Positions 27,566 through 36,082 of a stretch of DNA of 64,000 bases are shown in pieces. The notes under the pieces were generated by a model. The model did no database searches. It saw only the letters and a list, made by a program, of their open reading frames with translations, and was not told the DNA's origin. Both the position numbers and the translations under genes were made by a program. The DNA comes from Pseudomonas palmensis (lineage in GTDB: Bacteria; Pseudomonadota; Gammaproteobacteria; Pseudomonadales; Pseudomonadaceae), in contig NZ_JAFKEC010000002.1 of assembly GCF_017848315.1 (NCBI RefSeq), positions 124,001 through 188,000 of the forward strand, read 5' to 3'. The first letter of the stretch is position 1; each line of letters begins with the position of its first letter.

Positions 27566-28996
27566 TTAGGCCGGGGGAATGCCTGTGTTCAGTGCGCCAT
27601 CCGTAGAGGTATTGAGTTTTGAGTGTTTTTTGGCGTATAGAAAGTAGATTGCGGCACCAATGAGCAGCCATGCTCCGAATGCAATCCATGTGTGCAGTTT
27701 TAGATACGACATGAGCGTAATGCAGAAAATAATCGCGAGTGCTGGTACGAGCGGTACGAGAGGGCATTTGAAGGCACGTGGCAGATCGGGCCGCTTTTTC
27801 CTAAGTACGATTACTGCAAATGAAATAAGGCAGAATGCGGCTAGCGTGCCTATGTTCATAAGTTCGGCAAGTACATTCAATGGCACTACTGCTGCGATAA
27901 GACCGAAAATTATGCCGATCGCCCAAGTAGTGAAGAATGGTGTGCCATATTTAGGGTGGATTTCGGAAAACTTAGAGGGCACCAATCCATCGCGAGACAT
28001 AGCGAAGATAATTCTGGATTGCCCATAGAGCATTACAAGCACGACCGTGGTCATCCCCAAGATAGCACCCAAGTCGACAAAGCCTGCTACCCAGTTTTCA
28101 CCTGCATGTTGGAGGGCGAGCGAGACGGGATGGTCGACGCCGAGGAACTCACCGAATGGAACGATACCTGTCATGATCATGGACACCACGACGTACAATA
28201 TCGCGCATATACCAAGTGAACCAATAATCCCGATAGGCAAATCACGCTCAGGTCTTTTGACTTCCTCAGCTGCAGAAGATACTGCGTCAAAACCAATGAA
28301 CGCAAAGAAGACCAGTGCTGCTGCGCTCATTATTCCATTGAATCCAAAAGGCGCAAAGGGCTGCCAGTTTTCGGGCTTTACGTGTCGGGCGCCGACAATA
28401 ATGAACAAAAGTACGACTGCAATTTTGAGTGCCACCATGATGTTGTTGATTTTTACAGATTCACGTATTCCAACAGAAAGCAGCCACGTGATTACCATCA
28501 TGATGACAAACGCAGGAAGGTTGAAGAATGTACTAACGCCTGGTAGCGCCCCGGGTGCTGCAGTCAACACGGTGGGTAACGATAGTCCGAACCCACTTAG
28601 AAGAGACTGAAAGTAACCAGACCACCCAACAGACACTGCTGCGCTAGCCAACCCGTACTCAAGCATAAGATCCCAGCCGATCATCCATGCAACAATCTCA
28701 CCGAGTGTGAAGTAGCTGTAGGTGTAGACGGAGCCTGCTACCGGAATGCTTGATGCAAACTCTGAATAGCAGAGTGCTGCAAAGCCACACGCTAAAGCAG
28801 CGATGATGAACGAAACTGTCAGTGCAGGCCCAGCTGTAAGAGCGCCCGTGCCCGTTAAAACAAAAATACCTGTTCCTACAATGGCGCCCACCCCGATAAA
28901 TATCAGATCGACGGGCCCGAGCACCTTTCTTAGAGATACTTTTGAAGATTGTGGTTTGCTTATTTCGTCTAAGCTTTTTGTTCTAAAAATGCTCAC
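27566..28996 (-). CDS. APC-family amino-acid permease
   Basis: 476 aa, 12 membrane segments. The consensus at segment 1 (VDLIFIGVGAIVGTGIFVLT) and FAFIGFDAVSSAAEEVKRPE identify a cationic-amino-acid/APC-type transporter. The start is the ATG at 28996. It lies between the SQR-like gene and the PLP C-S lyase gene on the same strand, with a terminator hairpin between it and the lyase. It probably imports the substrate of the lyase, such as a cysteine derivative; that link is inference. Confidence 0.92.
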   Translation of the reverse strand: MSIFRTKSLDEISKPQSSKVSLRKVLGPVDLIFIGVGAIVGTGIFVLTGTGALTAGPALTVSFIIAALACGFAALCYSEFASSIPVAGSVYTYSYFTLGEIVAWMIGWDLMLEYGLASAAVSVGWSGYFQSLLSGFGLSLPTVLTAAPGALPGVSTFFNLPAFVIMMVITWLLSVGIRESVKINNIMVALKIAVVLLFIIVGARHVKPENWQPFAPFGFNGIMSAAALVFFAFIGFDAVSSAAEEVKRPERDLPIGIIGSLGICAILYVVVSMIMTGIVPFGEFLGVDHPVSLALQHAGENWVAGFVDLGAILGMTTVVLVMLYGQSRIIFAMSRDGLVPSKFSEIHPKYGTPFFTTWAIGIIFGLIAAVVPLNVLAELMNIGTLAAFCLISFAVIVLRKKRPDLPRAFKCPLVPLVPALAIIFCITLMSYLKLHTWIAFGAWLLIGAAIYFLYAKKHSKLNTSTDGALNTGIPPA

Positions 28997-29037
28997 AATT
29001 GCCTCCGGTTTTATTATTCGCGGCAGTACGTGAAGAA

Positions 29038-29062
29038 GGGGGGGTAACCTACCGGCCCCCCC
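29038..29062 (-). terminator. Hairpin between C-S lyase and permease
   Basis: Seven G and seven C bases flank an 11-nt loop, and the minus-strand continuation is TTCTTC. It would stop or attenuate transcripts leaving the lyase gene before the permease gene. Confidence 0.5.
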
Positions 29063-29120
29063 TGTTTTAGCGCGCGCAAGGCTTTATTTATCTTCTAGGT
29101 TAATTAACGCTGGATCAATG

Positions 29121-30305
29121 TTAAGCTTGATTGCAAATCAGATCGAACCTATCAAAGCCTATTTTTAGGTCGGCGATCAGGTCTTCTGCATTTTCCAAGC
29201 CGATATGAAGTCTAATCAGGTGACCTTCTTCCTCCCAAGTAGTTGTGGTACGCATTTTTCGTGGATCAACTGTCATCGCTAGGCTTTCAAAGCCACCCCA
29301 GGAATAGCCGAGTCCGAAAAGACTTAGATCATCAAGAAGGGCTTTGACTGCTTCAATGGGGGCGGACTTGGTAACAAACGATAGGAGGCCTGTTGCGCCG
29401 GTAAAGTCCCGGCGCCATAGGGAGTGATTTTTGTGGGATGGTAGCCCAGGGTAAATGACACGAGAAACTTGGTCTTGCTCTTCCAACCATTTTGCCACGC
29501 ACAGGGCGCTGCGTTGATGTCGCTCCAGACGAACGTCTAATGTCCGAAGTCCTCGCAGTGCCAGATTCGCGTCGTCCGGGCTCACATATGTGCCCGATTG
29601 GAAATGGTAGGCTTTCAGTTGCGGCCATGCGCGTGATGATGCGGCGATGGTGCCGATAAGGGCATCAGAGTGACCAACGATATATTTGGTGGCAGCCATA
29701 ATCGAGAGATCAACGCCATGATCGATCGCTTTGAAGTAAAGCGGCGTCGCCCAGGTGTTATCGAGCAGAACCAGTGCGCCATGGGCGTGTGCGGCCTTGG
29801 CGATTGCCGGGATGTCTTGAATTTCAAAGGTGTGAGAGCCTGGGGACTCAGTAAACACCGCCTCAGTATTAGATTGGAAAAGTTCGGAGATGCCCGCTCC
29901 AATTTGAGGGTCGTAGTAGGTTGTCTGAATACCCAGCCGTTTTCCTGCAGTATCCAAAAAATGGCGTGTCGGGGCGTAAACACTGTCCGGCACCAGAATA
30001 TGGTCGCCTGAGCCTACAACGGACAATATCGCGGTAATGCACGCGGATAGGCCGGACGGGCACAGAACGGCCCCAGTGGCGCCTTCCAGCGTTGATATAG
30101 CTTCGCACAGGGCCTCGGTCGATGGATTGTTCCATCGACCGTACTGATAGCGCTGATCGCCATTCTGCATACAGTCGACGCTTGGGAAAACGACTGTCGA
30201 ACCTCGGTAGATAGGAGGGTTGACGAAACCGTAGTGGTCTTCGGGATGGCTACCTGCGTGAGCAATTACCGTCGCACTTGAGGTGGTTAACTTATTGTTA
30301 TTCAA
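29121..30305 (-). CDS. PLP-dependent cystathionine beta-lyase-like C-S lyase
   Basis: 394 aa, fold type I PLP enzyme of the Cys/Met metabolism family. Visible signatures are YGRWNNPSTEALCEAISTLE, ALVLLDNTWATPLYFKAIDH and the PLP-lysine segment SIMAATKYIVGHSDALIGT. FVNPPIYRGSTVVF and the N-terminus match MetC-type beta-lyases more than gamma-synthases. Expected reaction: alpha,beta-elimination of a cysteine thioether to pyruvate, ammonia and a thiol. Divergent from the Lrp-type regulator at 30482, which is the likely activator. In this setting S-alk(en)yl-cysteines are a reasonable substrate guess. Confidence 0.9.
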   Translation of the reverse strand: MNNNKLTTSSATVIAHAGSHPEDHYGFVNPPIYRGSTVVFPSVDCMQNGDQRYQYGRWNNPSTEALCEAISTLEGATGAVLCPSGLSACITAILSVVGSGDHILVPDSVYAPTRHFLDTAGKRLGIQTTYYDPQIGAGISELFQSNTEAVFTESPGSHTFEIQDIPAIAKAAHAHGALVLLDNTWATPLYFKAIDHGVDLSIMAATKYIVGHSDALIGTIAASSRAWPQLKAYHFQSGTYVSPDDANLALRGLRTLDVRLERHQRSALCVAKWLEEQDQVSRVIYPGLPSHKNHSLWRRDFTGATGLLSFVTKSAPIEAVKALLDDLSLFGLGYSWGGFESLAMTVDPRKMRTTTTWEEEGHLIRLHIGLENAEDLIADLKIGFDRFDLICNQA

Positions 30306-30481
30306 GGCTTTTCTCTCTGATCGATGCGTGACTAGACCAGTTAATTATATTTATTTCCTAGAGAAATTTTCTTTCGTATATTTCTTGCGTGGCGGTTCTC
30401 TAGTTAATATTATTAGGGTCGTCTAGGAAAATTCCGTATCCCATTAATTTAGATTTTTCTGCCATTGCCCGAGATGCGCCC

Positions 30482-30940
30482 ATGATTGAGCTGGATAAGG
30501 TGGATCGAATGATCCTTGAGATCGTTCAGTTGAACGGTCGTCTCACCAACGCTGAGATTGCAGCTCGCGTCTCGCTTTCGGCCCCTGCAAGCTGGAAGCG
30601 ATTGAAGCGGCTTGAAGAAGAGGTGATTGAGGGGTATCACGCTTCCCTTAACCGAAAAGCTATTGGTTTGAATGTTTTTGCTTTCATCAGTATTACGTTG
30701 GATACGCATTCTGAGGAGGCGATGGACAACTTTGAGAAGGGAATCAATTCACTTCCAAGTGTGATTTCCTGTCATAACATATCTGGGAAGTATGACTATT
30801 TGCTTCAGGTGGTGGTTAAAGACATGGACGATTTCCATCAGCTGGCTATGTATAAGATCCGCCGCTTGGGAAATATTAAGGAGATGTATACGGGCTTTTC
30901 TCTCAAAGAGATCAAAAGGTGCCCGACTCTTCCTTTGTGA
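30482..30940 (+). CDS. Lrp/AsnC-family regulator
   Basis: 152 aa. N-terminal HTH (LDKVDRMILEIVQLNGRLTN, then VSLSAPASWKRLKRLEEEV) and a C-terminal RAM effector domain (NISGKYDYLLQVVVKDMDDF). Lrp-family proteins sense amino acids and often control an adjacent divergent degradation or transport gene; here the C-S lyase gene lies 176 bp away on the other strand. The intergenic A/T-rich region is the probable operator area. Confidence 0.92.
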   Translation: MIELDKVDRMILEIVQLNGRLTNAEIAARVSLSAPASWKRLKRLEEEVIEGYHASLNRKAIGLNVFAFISITLDTHSEEAMDNFEKGINSLPSVISCHNISGKYDYLLQVVVKDMDDFHQLAMYKIRRLGNIKEMYTGFSLKEIKRCPTLPL

Positions 30941-31032
30941 GTGCCAAGGTTACGCGCGATGTGGAACTTGCCTCAGCGATTGATGCAGTGCGTGCAGCCT
31001 AAGATCGACTGTGCTGCACGTGTCGATGCTTT

Positions 31033-31926
31033 TCAGTCTCTCGGCTTTAATGAAGCTGTTTGCTTAGCTGACAGTACCAGGGCAATGCCACCTAGTACTG
31101 TGAGGGAGCTTAGGCCAAGTCGAGTAGTAAAGGTTTCCCCTAGCAGTAGAACTCCGGCGATAGAGGCAATCACTGGCACGGTCAGCTGTACCGTAGCTGC
31201 GCGAAAAGATGAGAGATTTCGAACCGCCGCGTACCAGATAGCGTATCCCGCGCCTGATGCGATTGTGCCTGATACGACGGCAGAGGTAATACCGACAACG
31301 TCTGCATGGAAAGAGGATATGAAGGGCAGGGAGGTAAGCATGATTAGCGGCACAGACATCATGAAGTTGCCAGCTGTAGCCGCCAACGGATCAGTTAAGC
31401 CTTTACCGAGGATTGAGTAGACCCCCCATGCCACCCCTGATGTTAGCATTATTACTACGCTTGTCAGCGGCGGAGCGCTGGATCCAGGAAGAAGCAGCAC
31501 GACAAGGCCAGTAACCGCCAACACTAGGCCTAGCAGTGCCAAGACGCCCATACGCTCTCCCTGCAGAACTCCGTACCCGAGCATGGTTAGCTGCACTGCG
31601 CCGAACAGAACAAGTGCGCCGGTACCGGTGTCTAGTTTCAGGTACGCGTAGGAAAACGCAAAGGCATAAACATAGAGTGATACAGCTCCCCCCCAGGAAC
31701 CTGTCGCCTTCTTTACTGGCCGCTGAAACTTAAGAATCACCCATAGGATCAGTGCACCACTCACCAAACGTATGACACTGAAGCTGATCGGATCGATAGC
31801 GCTGTGGCGCAGTGCGACGCGGCACAGCACTGAGTTCGCAGCAAAGGCGGTCAAAGCGATAGCGGTGAGAATGACAACGCGTTGTGTTTTTTTGGTGGTG
31901 AGAGCGGCAGATAGACGTGTATTCAA
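31033..31926 (-). CDS. EamA/DMT-family exporter
   Basis: 297 aa with ten hydrophobic segments in two homologous halves, as in EamA drug/metabolite exporters. I chose TTG at 31926 because GGAGGACTTCTC lies six bases upstream; an ATG at 31986 would add an unlikely hydrophilic leader. Sits at the end of the minus-strand series CMD-DsbA-OsmC-thioredoxin, from which it is separated by 15 nt beyond the alternative start. Could export an amino-acid or thiol derivative. Confidence 0.85.
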   Translation of the reverse strand: MNTRLSAALTTKKTQRVVILTAIALTAFAANSVLCRVALRHSAIDPISFSVIRLVSGALILWVILKFQRPVKKATGSWGGAVSLYVYAFAFSYAYLKLDTGTGALVLFGAVQLTMLGYGVLQGERMGVLALLGLVLAVTGLVVLLLPGSSAPPLTSVVIMLTSGVAWGVYSILGKGLTDPLAATAGNFMMSVPLIMLTSLPFISSFHADVVGITSAVVSGTIASGAGYAIWYAAVRNLSSFRAATVQLTVPVIASIAGVLLLGETFTTRLGLSSLTVLGGIALVLSAKQTASLKPRD

Positions 31927-32000
31927 GAGAAGTCCTCCACTGGGTAGGGTCAGATTTCCAACCGAGAATCTGTTATAGAGTGTCAACCTTAAAGGTCGCT

Positions 32001-32336
32001 TCAGTCCATGTATTTGAGTTCAATTTCCAGAGCTTTCTGCAACTCCCTGTATGAATTCGCACCCATGATCAACTTAGAGAGAACCCCCTCTCTAAATACT
32101 GCGATTGAAGGAACGCCGTGAATATTTGATGCTTTCGCAACCGTGGGGGACAGGGCGACATCAACGTGTCTGAATGACGCGAGCTGAGAGTAGGCGTCAG
32201 CGAGCTTTTGGAAGACTGGCTTCATTCCGGTGCACGGGCCGCACCAAGGAGCAGAGAAGTAGACCACAAAAAGTCTATGGGGTACGCTAAGTTCTCTATA
32301 CAGCCCGTCTGCATCTAAGTCATGAACGTCACTCAT
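32001..32336 (-). CDS. Thioredoxin-family protein, copy 2
   Basis: 111 aa thioredoxin with canonical-like active site APWCGPCTGMKPVF and cis-Pro loop GVPSIAVFREG. It is homologous to copy 1 at 13738 (SWCKPC), but the active-site dipeptide differs, suggesting a different redox potential. Fourth gene of the operon CMD-DsbA-OsmC-Trx that starts behind the 34218 operator. Confidence 0.9.
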   Translation of the reverse strand: MSDVHDLDADGLYRELSVPHRLFVVYFSAPWCGPCTGMKPVFQKLADAYSQLASFRHVDVALSPTVAKASNIHGVPSIAVFREGVLSKLIMGANSYRELQKALEIELKYMD

Positions 32337-32424
32337 AGAAACATATCCAAGCTTGTTCTTAAAGTGCTGCGTAGGGCCGCCAGGTAGTACTTTGGCGTCC
32401 CTTCAGCGATGATGCTGCCAGATA

Positions 32425-32973
32425 TTATATGATCTCTAGTTTAGGTGATACTTTGATTTCTCTCGCCATATTATGGAAGTTTGGCGAGGTTTTAATGACG
32501 TGTGCATGAAGCTCCTCGATTTGATGCTGAGGCGCGTCTGCGCAAATTTTTACTTTGTAGTTAATTTCATTTATGCCAGGGTTGAGGCTTTCATCAAGAC
32601 CCAAGAATCCACGTAGATCTAGATTAGTGTCCGTTTCAATTTCAAGACTCTTGATTTTGATGCCCCTCGCCGCAGCGCCTGTTGCGTAACCCACCGACAT
32701 ACAAGCATTCAGGGCGGCAAGCAGCAGCTCCATTGGGCCGGGAGCTGTATTCTCACCCAGCAGCTCAACAGGCTCGTCCGAGACGATCCGGAAGTCTCGC
32801 GCTATTTGCCGACCGGCAAGCCTGCATTGAGTAACATTCGTAACGCTTTTGGTTTGGCCCATCCACTTAGTCTGGACATTGAAGCGGACTTCAGCTTTTG
32901 TGTCATCCGCCGCTACTTCGCGAGCGAAGTTCTCTAGATTAGTAACGTCGATACCATTCACAATGTTGTTCAT
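32425..32973 (-). CDS. OsmC-family protein, copy 2
   Basis: 182 aa, clearly paralogous to the OsmC at 16365: VNGIDVTNLENFAREVAADD, then ELLGENTAPGPMELLLAALN and ACMSVGYATGAAARG. The single CMS cysteine is conserved. Expected role: reduction of organic peroxides or reactive sulfur species. Cotranscribed with the DsbA-like and CMD genes upstream. Confidence 0.9.
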   Translation of the reverse strand: MNNIVNGIDVTNLENFAREVAADDTKAEVRFNVQTKWMGQTKSVTNVTQCRLAGRQIARDFRIVSDEPVELLGENTAPGPMELLLAALNACMSVGYATGAAARGIKIKSLEIETDTNLDLRGFLGLDESLNPGINEINYKVKICADAPQHQIEELHAHVIKTSPNFHNMAREIKVSPKLEII

Positions 32974-33024
32974 GCTGACGGCCTACAGAAATTAATATTT
33001 ATCGTTAATGTGCGAGCATGTTCA

Positions 33025-33720
33025 TCAGCTGTCACATCCGTTTAGGCCGCAGGTCTGCCCTTGAAAAGATTCATCTTCGGTGGCATCCGAATGCATTCGT
33101 TGTAGCGCCAGTTTGAATGCGTCAACGGTTTGGGCTCCCGAAATGTAGAAGCCGTTGTTGAAGACAAACAGAGGAACGCCGTTTGCGACCTCACGAGCCT
33201 CTTTCTCATCCTTGGCGACTAGGTAAGGCAGCGTCTCATCATTCCAGGCATGCTGGACGAAACTTTCTGAAAGGCCGACTTCTCCCGCAATTTCCGCTAA
33301 TGAGTTCACTTCGAAGATCGAGCGTCCATCTGTGGTGCAGGCCTTATAAAGGCGTTCGCTGAGAGCCTTTTTGATGTCGTTATCGTCGACTGCTTTGACG
33401 AGAGCATGTGCTTTTGTGGTGTCTCCAAAAAGCATAGTGTCAAAGTTGTAAACGAGGCCTGTTTCTGTGGCGTTCGCAACAACAGCCTGGATCATCCCCT
33501 TGGCAGACTGCTCGTTGCCAAACTTCTGCACAAGAACCTGTTTTATCGGTGCAGCTTTTTGGCCAGCAGCGAGTCGAAATGCCTTGTAGTTAACTTGAAC
33601 CAAGTCCTTGTGCTCGAAATCGGCGAGGGCAATCTCGAACCGGCGCTTCGCAATCCAGCACCAAGGGCAGACGAAGTCCGACCAAACGTCAATCGTGATC
33701 AATTTGGATTCTGCGCTCAT
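33025..33720 (-). CDS. DsbA-family (FrnE-like) oxidoreductase, copy 2
   Basis: 231 aa. DVWSDFVCPWCWIAKRRFEI gives the CPWC active site; GVPLFVFNNGFYISGAQ is the cis-Pro region; the C-terminus ends QTCGLNGCDS, a CxxxxC pair also found in copy 1 (VCGIDGCKI). Cytosolic. Located between CMD and OsmC in the second operon, whereas in the first cluster the DsbA gene follows TetR. Confidence 0.9.
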   Translation of the reverse strand: MSAESKLITIDVWSDFVCPWCWIAKRRFEIALADFEHKDLVQVNYKAFRLAAGQKAAPIKQVLVQKFGNEQSAKGMIQAVVANATETGLVYNFDTMLFGDTTKAHALVKAVDDNDIKKALSERLYKACTTDGRSIFEVNSLAEIAGEVGLSESFVQHAWNDETLPYLVAKDEKEAREVANGVPLFVFNNGFYISGAQTVDAFKLALQRMHSDATEDESFQGQTCGLNGCDS

Positions 33721-33813
33721 TTTGTATCACCTGAAAGATTCAGCAGCCCAGTTATTAGTCTGGGCGCGGACGGGAAAAGGATGGCTGCTCATTAGGAAAA
33801 CAGCCCCTTTAGG

Positions 33814-34146
33814 TCATTCTTTGTCGAAGGCGTCTAGCACATGGGTGCTATAAACCAGAGCTGCGCCTGCGTTCATGTTGATTGCGACTCCCAGAGCTTC
33901 TGAGACCTCCTCAACCGTAACACCAAGCTTCTTAGCTTCGGCTACATGGAAAGCAATGCAGCCGTCGCAGCGAGTGGTCACCGCTACCGCAAGAGAAATC
34001 AGCTCGCGGGTTTTCGCGTCTAGGTGATTGGTTTTTGCGCCAGCCCCACCTAGTGCCATTACGCCTTTAATGGTTTCTGGCGAAAGCGAGCCAAGCTGCA
34101 TAACGCGGGCGTTGATGTCTTGTCGGGCCTGTTTCCAATCTTGCAT
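33814..34146 (-). CDS. AhpD-like CMD-family protein, copy 2
   Basis: 110 aa, same length as copy 1 at 9517 and differing at only about 15-20 positions. CDGCIAFHVAEAKKLG contains the CxxC-His redox motif. First gene behind the 34218 operator, just as copy 1 is first behind the 9435 operator, so both the protein and its promoter were duplicated together. Confidence 0.93.
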   Translation of the reverse strand: MQDWKQARQDINARVMQLGSLSPETIKGVMALGGAGAKTNHLDAKTRELISLAVAVTTRCDGCIAFHVAEAKKLGVTVEEVSEALGVAINMNAGAALVYSTHVLDAFDKE

Positions 34147-34214
34147 GTGATCCTCTCAGCTACGCCAAGGCGTAGAAATGAAACATTTTAGTATGGTTGC
34201 GTGAAAGAAAAACA

Positions 34215-34244
34215 AGCCTACCACCTAGTAGGTAGGAATAGCAA
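34215..34244 (-). promoter_or_regulatory. Operator-promoter of second stress operon
   Basis: Minus-strand TTGCTA, 18-bp spacer TTCCTACCTACTAGGTGG, then TAGGCT. The plus-strand core CTACCACCTAGTAGGTAG (34218-34235) is the best near-palindrome of the set. It lies 69 bp before the CMD start codon. Confidence 0.8.
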
Positions 34245-34630
34245 TTCTGTTTCACTTATTAGGATTTCCCAGCCAACAGGCGCAATCACTTGCGCCGAGC
34301 CTCTGTGTCTGGTCGGCTGGACTTGGCTTGATATCTGGCTTTCAGAAGCTTCCGGCGGTCACGGAGCGCTGTGGATGCTGAGCTACCTGTGCTTTCCTCA
34401 CCCCTGCCGCTTAGCCGTTTCCCGCAGTGGATATGAGTGAGCCGATGCTGTACGTGATCGACTCGACTGGCGGAATTGGTCTGAAGGGGAGCTACGGCCA
34501 TTCGTTAGGTGTCTAGGATGGCTTCACGATTGAGCTCGTCATTGGTGGCGGCAACAACACAGCCTTGCGACCGCTGAAGAGTAGGGTGCCAGCCCTATGC
34601 AGAATTCTCGCACCTACGCTAACGCTGGGA
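34245..34630. other. Intergenic stretch, no gene recognised
   Basis: Frames at 34201-34440 (plus) and 34286-34501 (minus) have no ribosome-binding site or family likeness. No repeat found. Confidence 0.4.
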
Positions 34631-34816
34631 TTAGGACGATTGCATTAGAGCTAACGCAAAAAACGCCACTAATATGATGAGAAATATCATAGACCAAGAA
34701 CTGCTACTGGCACTCTCTTTCCCTTGTCGCTGTGCCGATTCACTATCGCAGCAGAGGGGAGTTTCTTTCCCTTGTTCCCTAGCCTTCTTTAGGGCCAAAA
34801 TTGAGCAGTATCGCAT
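34631..34816 (-). CDS. Small single-pass membrane protein
   Basis: 61 aa from an ATG with AAAGGAATTGTCTT upstream. The C-terminal 20 residues (SWSMIFLIILVAFFALALMQ) form one membrane helix; the N-terminal part is charged with a CC pair. No family recognised. It lies just downstream of the alpha/beta-hydrolase gene on the same strand and may share its transcript. Confidence 0.55.
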   Translation of the reverse strand: MRYCSILALKKAREQGKETPLCCDSESAQRQGKESASSSSWSMIFLIILVAFFALALMQSS

Positions 34817-34850
34817 AAGACAATTCCTTTAGATCGAGGCAGTAACACTG

Positions 34851-35603
34851 TTATAGATATCTAGAGCTCCAGGCGGCAATGCATGAGGCAACATACTCCG
34901 CATCTCGACTGTTAGTTAATAGATGGTCGGCGGAATCCAGTGAAATGAAGCTTTTAGGGTGTTTAGCTGCTTGGTAAATCTTCTGCGCTTGTTCTATCGA
35001 TACGATGTTGTCCGTGGGGGAGTGAAAGACAAGAAGCGCACGTTTCAAGTTCGCAGCACTGTTATCCTGCTGGTGGCTCTCAATGTCGTCAAGAAACTGC
35101 TTTTTTATTGTGAATTGTCTATCTGCAAGCGTTACGCTGTACTCACCAATGTCTCTGATGGTTTCCACCTGACCTTTGAACTGTTTCATGACATGAGACG
35201 CATCGGCGGGAGCGCCGATTGTAACTACCCCCTTTGCCTCTGGAATGTGCTTGGCCGCTGCTATAACTGCGGCGCCGCCTAAACTGTGTCCAATCAAAAG
35301 GGATGGTGCCTGGTGGAAATTACGCAAATATTCTGTTGCAGCTACTAAGTCGGCAACATTAGAAGAGAAATTACTGTTGGAGAAATCTCCATCACTGCCA
35401 CCAAGACCTGTGAAGTCAAATCGAAGCACAGAGATATTATTGTCTACCAACGCTTTGGCAATTCGGGCGGCTGCTTTTATATCTTTTCCACACGTGAAAC
35501 AGTGCGCGAACAATGCGTAAGCTTTAGGTGACTGAGGCGCCTCAAGCAGACCTGAAAGGTTCATGCCCTGGGAATTTGGAAACGTAATTTTCTGTTTGGT
35601 CAT
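34851..35603 (-). CDS. Alpha/beta hydrolase (fused-OsmC type, hydrolase half only)
   Basis: 250 aa from the ATG at 35603, preceded by CGGAGCTAAAC. Shows [13 protein letters not shown], the nucleophile elbow GHSLGG and the catalytic-His segment [16 protein letters not shown]. This sequence type is the N-terminal half of bifunctional hydrolase-OsmC proteins; here the protein ends at the fusion point, and separate OsmC proteins exist nearby. It is driven by its own copy of the regulon operator at 35717. Substrate unknown, probably an ester or thioester. Confidence 0.85.
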   Translation of the reverse strand: MTKQKITFPNSQGMNLSGLLEAPQSPKAYALFAHCFTCGKDIKAAARIAKALVDNNISVLRFDFTGLGGSDGDFSNSNFSSNVADLVAATEYLRNFHQAPSLLIGHSLGGAAVIAAAKHIPEAKGVVTIGAPADASHVMKQFKGQVETIRDIGEYSVTLADRQFTIKKQFLDDIESHQQDNSAANLKRALLVFHSPTDNIVSIEQAQKIYQAAKHPKSFISLDSADHLLTNSRDAEYVASCIAAWSSRYL

Positions 35604-35713
35604 GTTTAGCTCCGTAGGAAGCATTGGTCTTGGAGTAGGCTTGCTGAGAGTTTTGCGTGTGTGAATTGTCGCAAAGGTGGTAGGGAATTGAGGGTCGAAC
35701 TCGAATAGATCGA

Positions 35714-35742
35714 AGCCTACCATCTAGTAGGTGTGCTTGCAA
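35714..35742 (-). promoter_or_regulatory. Operator-promoter of alpha/beta hydrolase gene
   Basis: Minus-strand TTGCAA, 17-bp spacer GCACACCTACTAGATGG and TAGGCT. The plus-strand core is CTACCATCTAGTAGGTGT. The hydrolase ATG is 111 bp downstream. Confidence 0.78.
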
Positions 35743-36082
35743 TCGTGATTGACAGCCTCGATTTTTAGAGGGGGGCGAACTGGCACAGGGCTGCACGGTG
35801 CTAAGCACTGAGGGGGGGTGACTGATCACCAGAGCGTGTTTTATACGTTACTATTGGAGCGCCCGGTTAAATGCCGAACTTCACGGACAGCGTCAGACCA
35901 ATCTTGTCATTCGCAATGCTGAGGCCGGTCTGGCCAAGGGGTTGTTGCCAAAGAAATTGACTGCCACATGGTGGCCTACACCCTTCACACGGCAGCTTCG
36001 GCCATCGTACTATTCGTGCAGTCTCACCAGGCTCTGCCTGAGGCTCAAAACGAGCCTAACCAATAATCTAAAAGGAACCGAT
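35743..36082. other. Intergenic stretch upstream of silencer gene
   Basis: No gene seen. The frame that leads into the MvaU-like gene is open back to 35942 but has no start signal; this segment probably carries the promoter of that gene. Confidence 0.4.
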
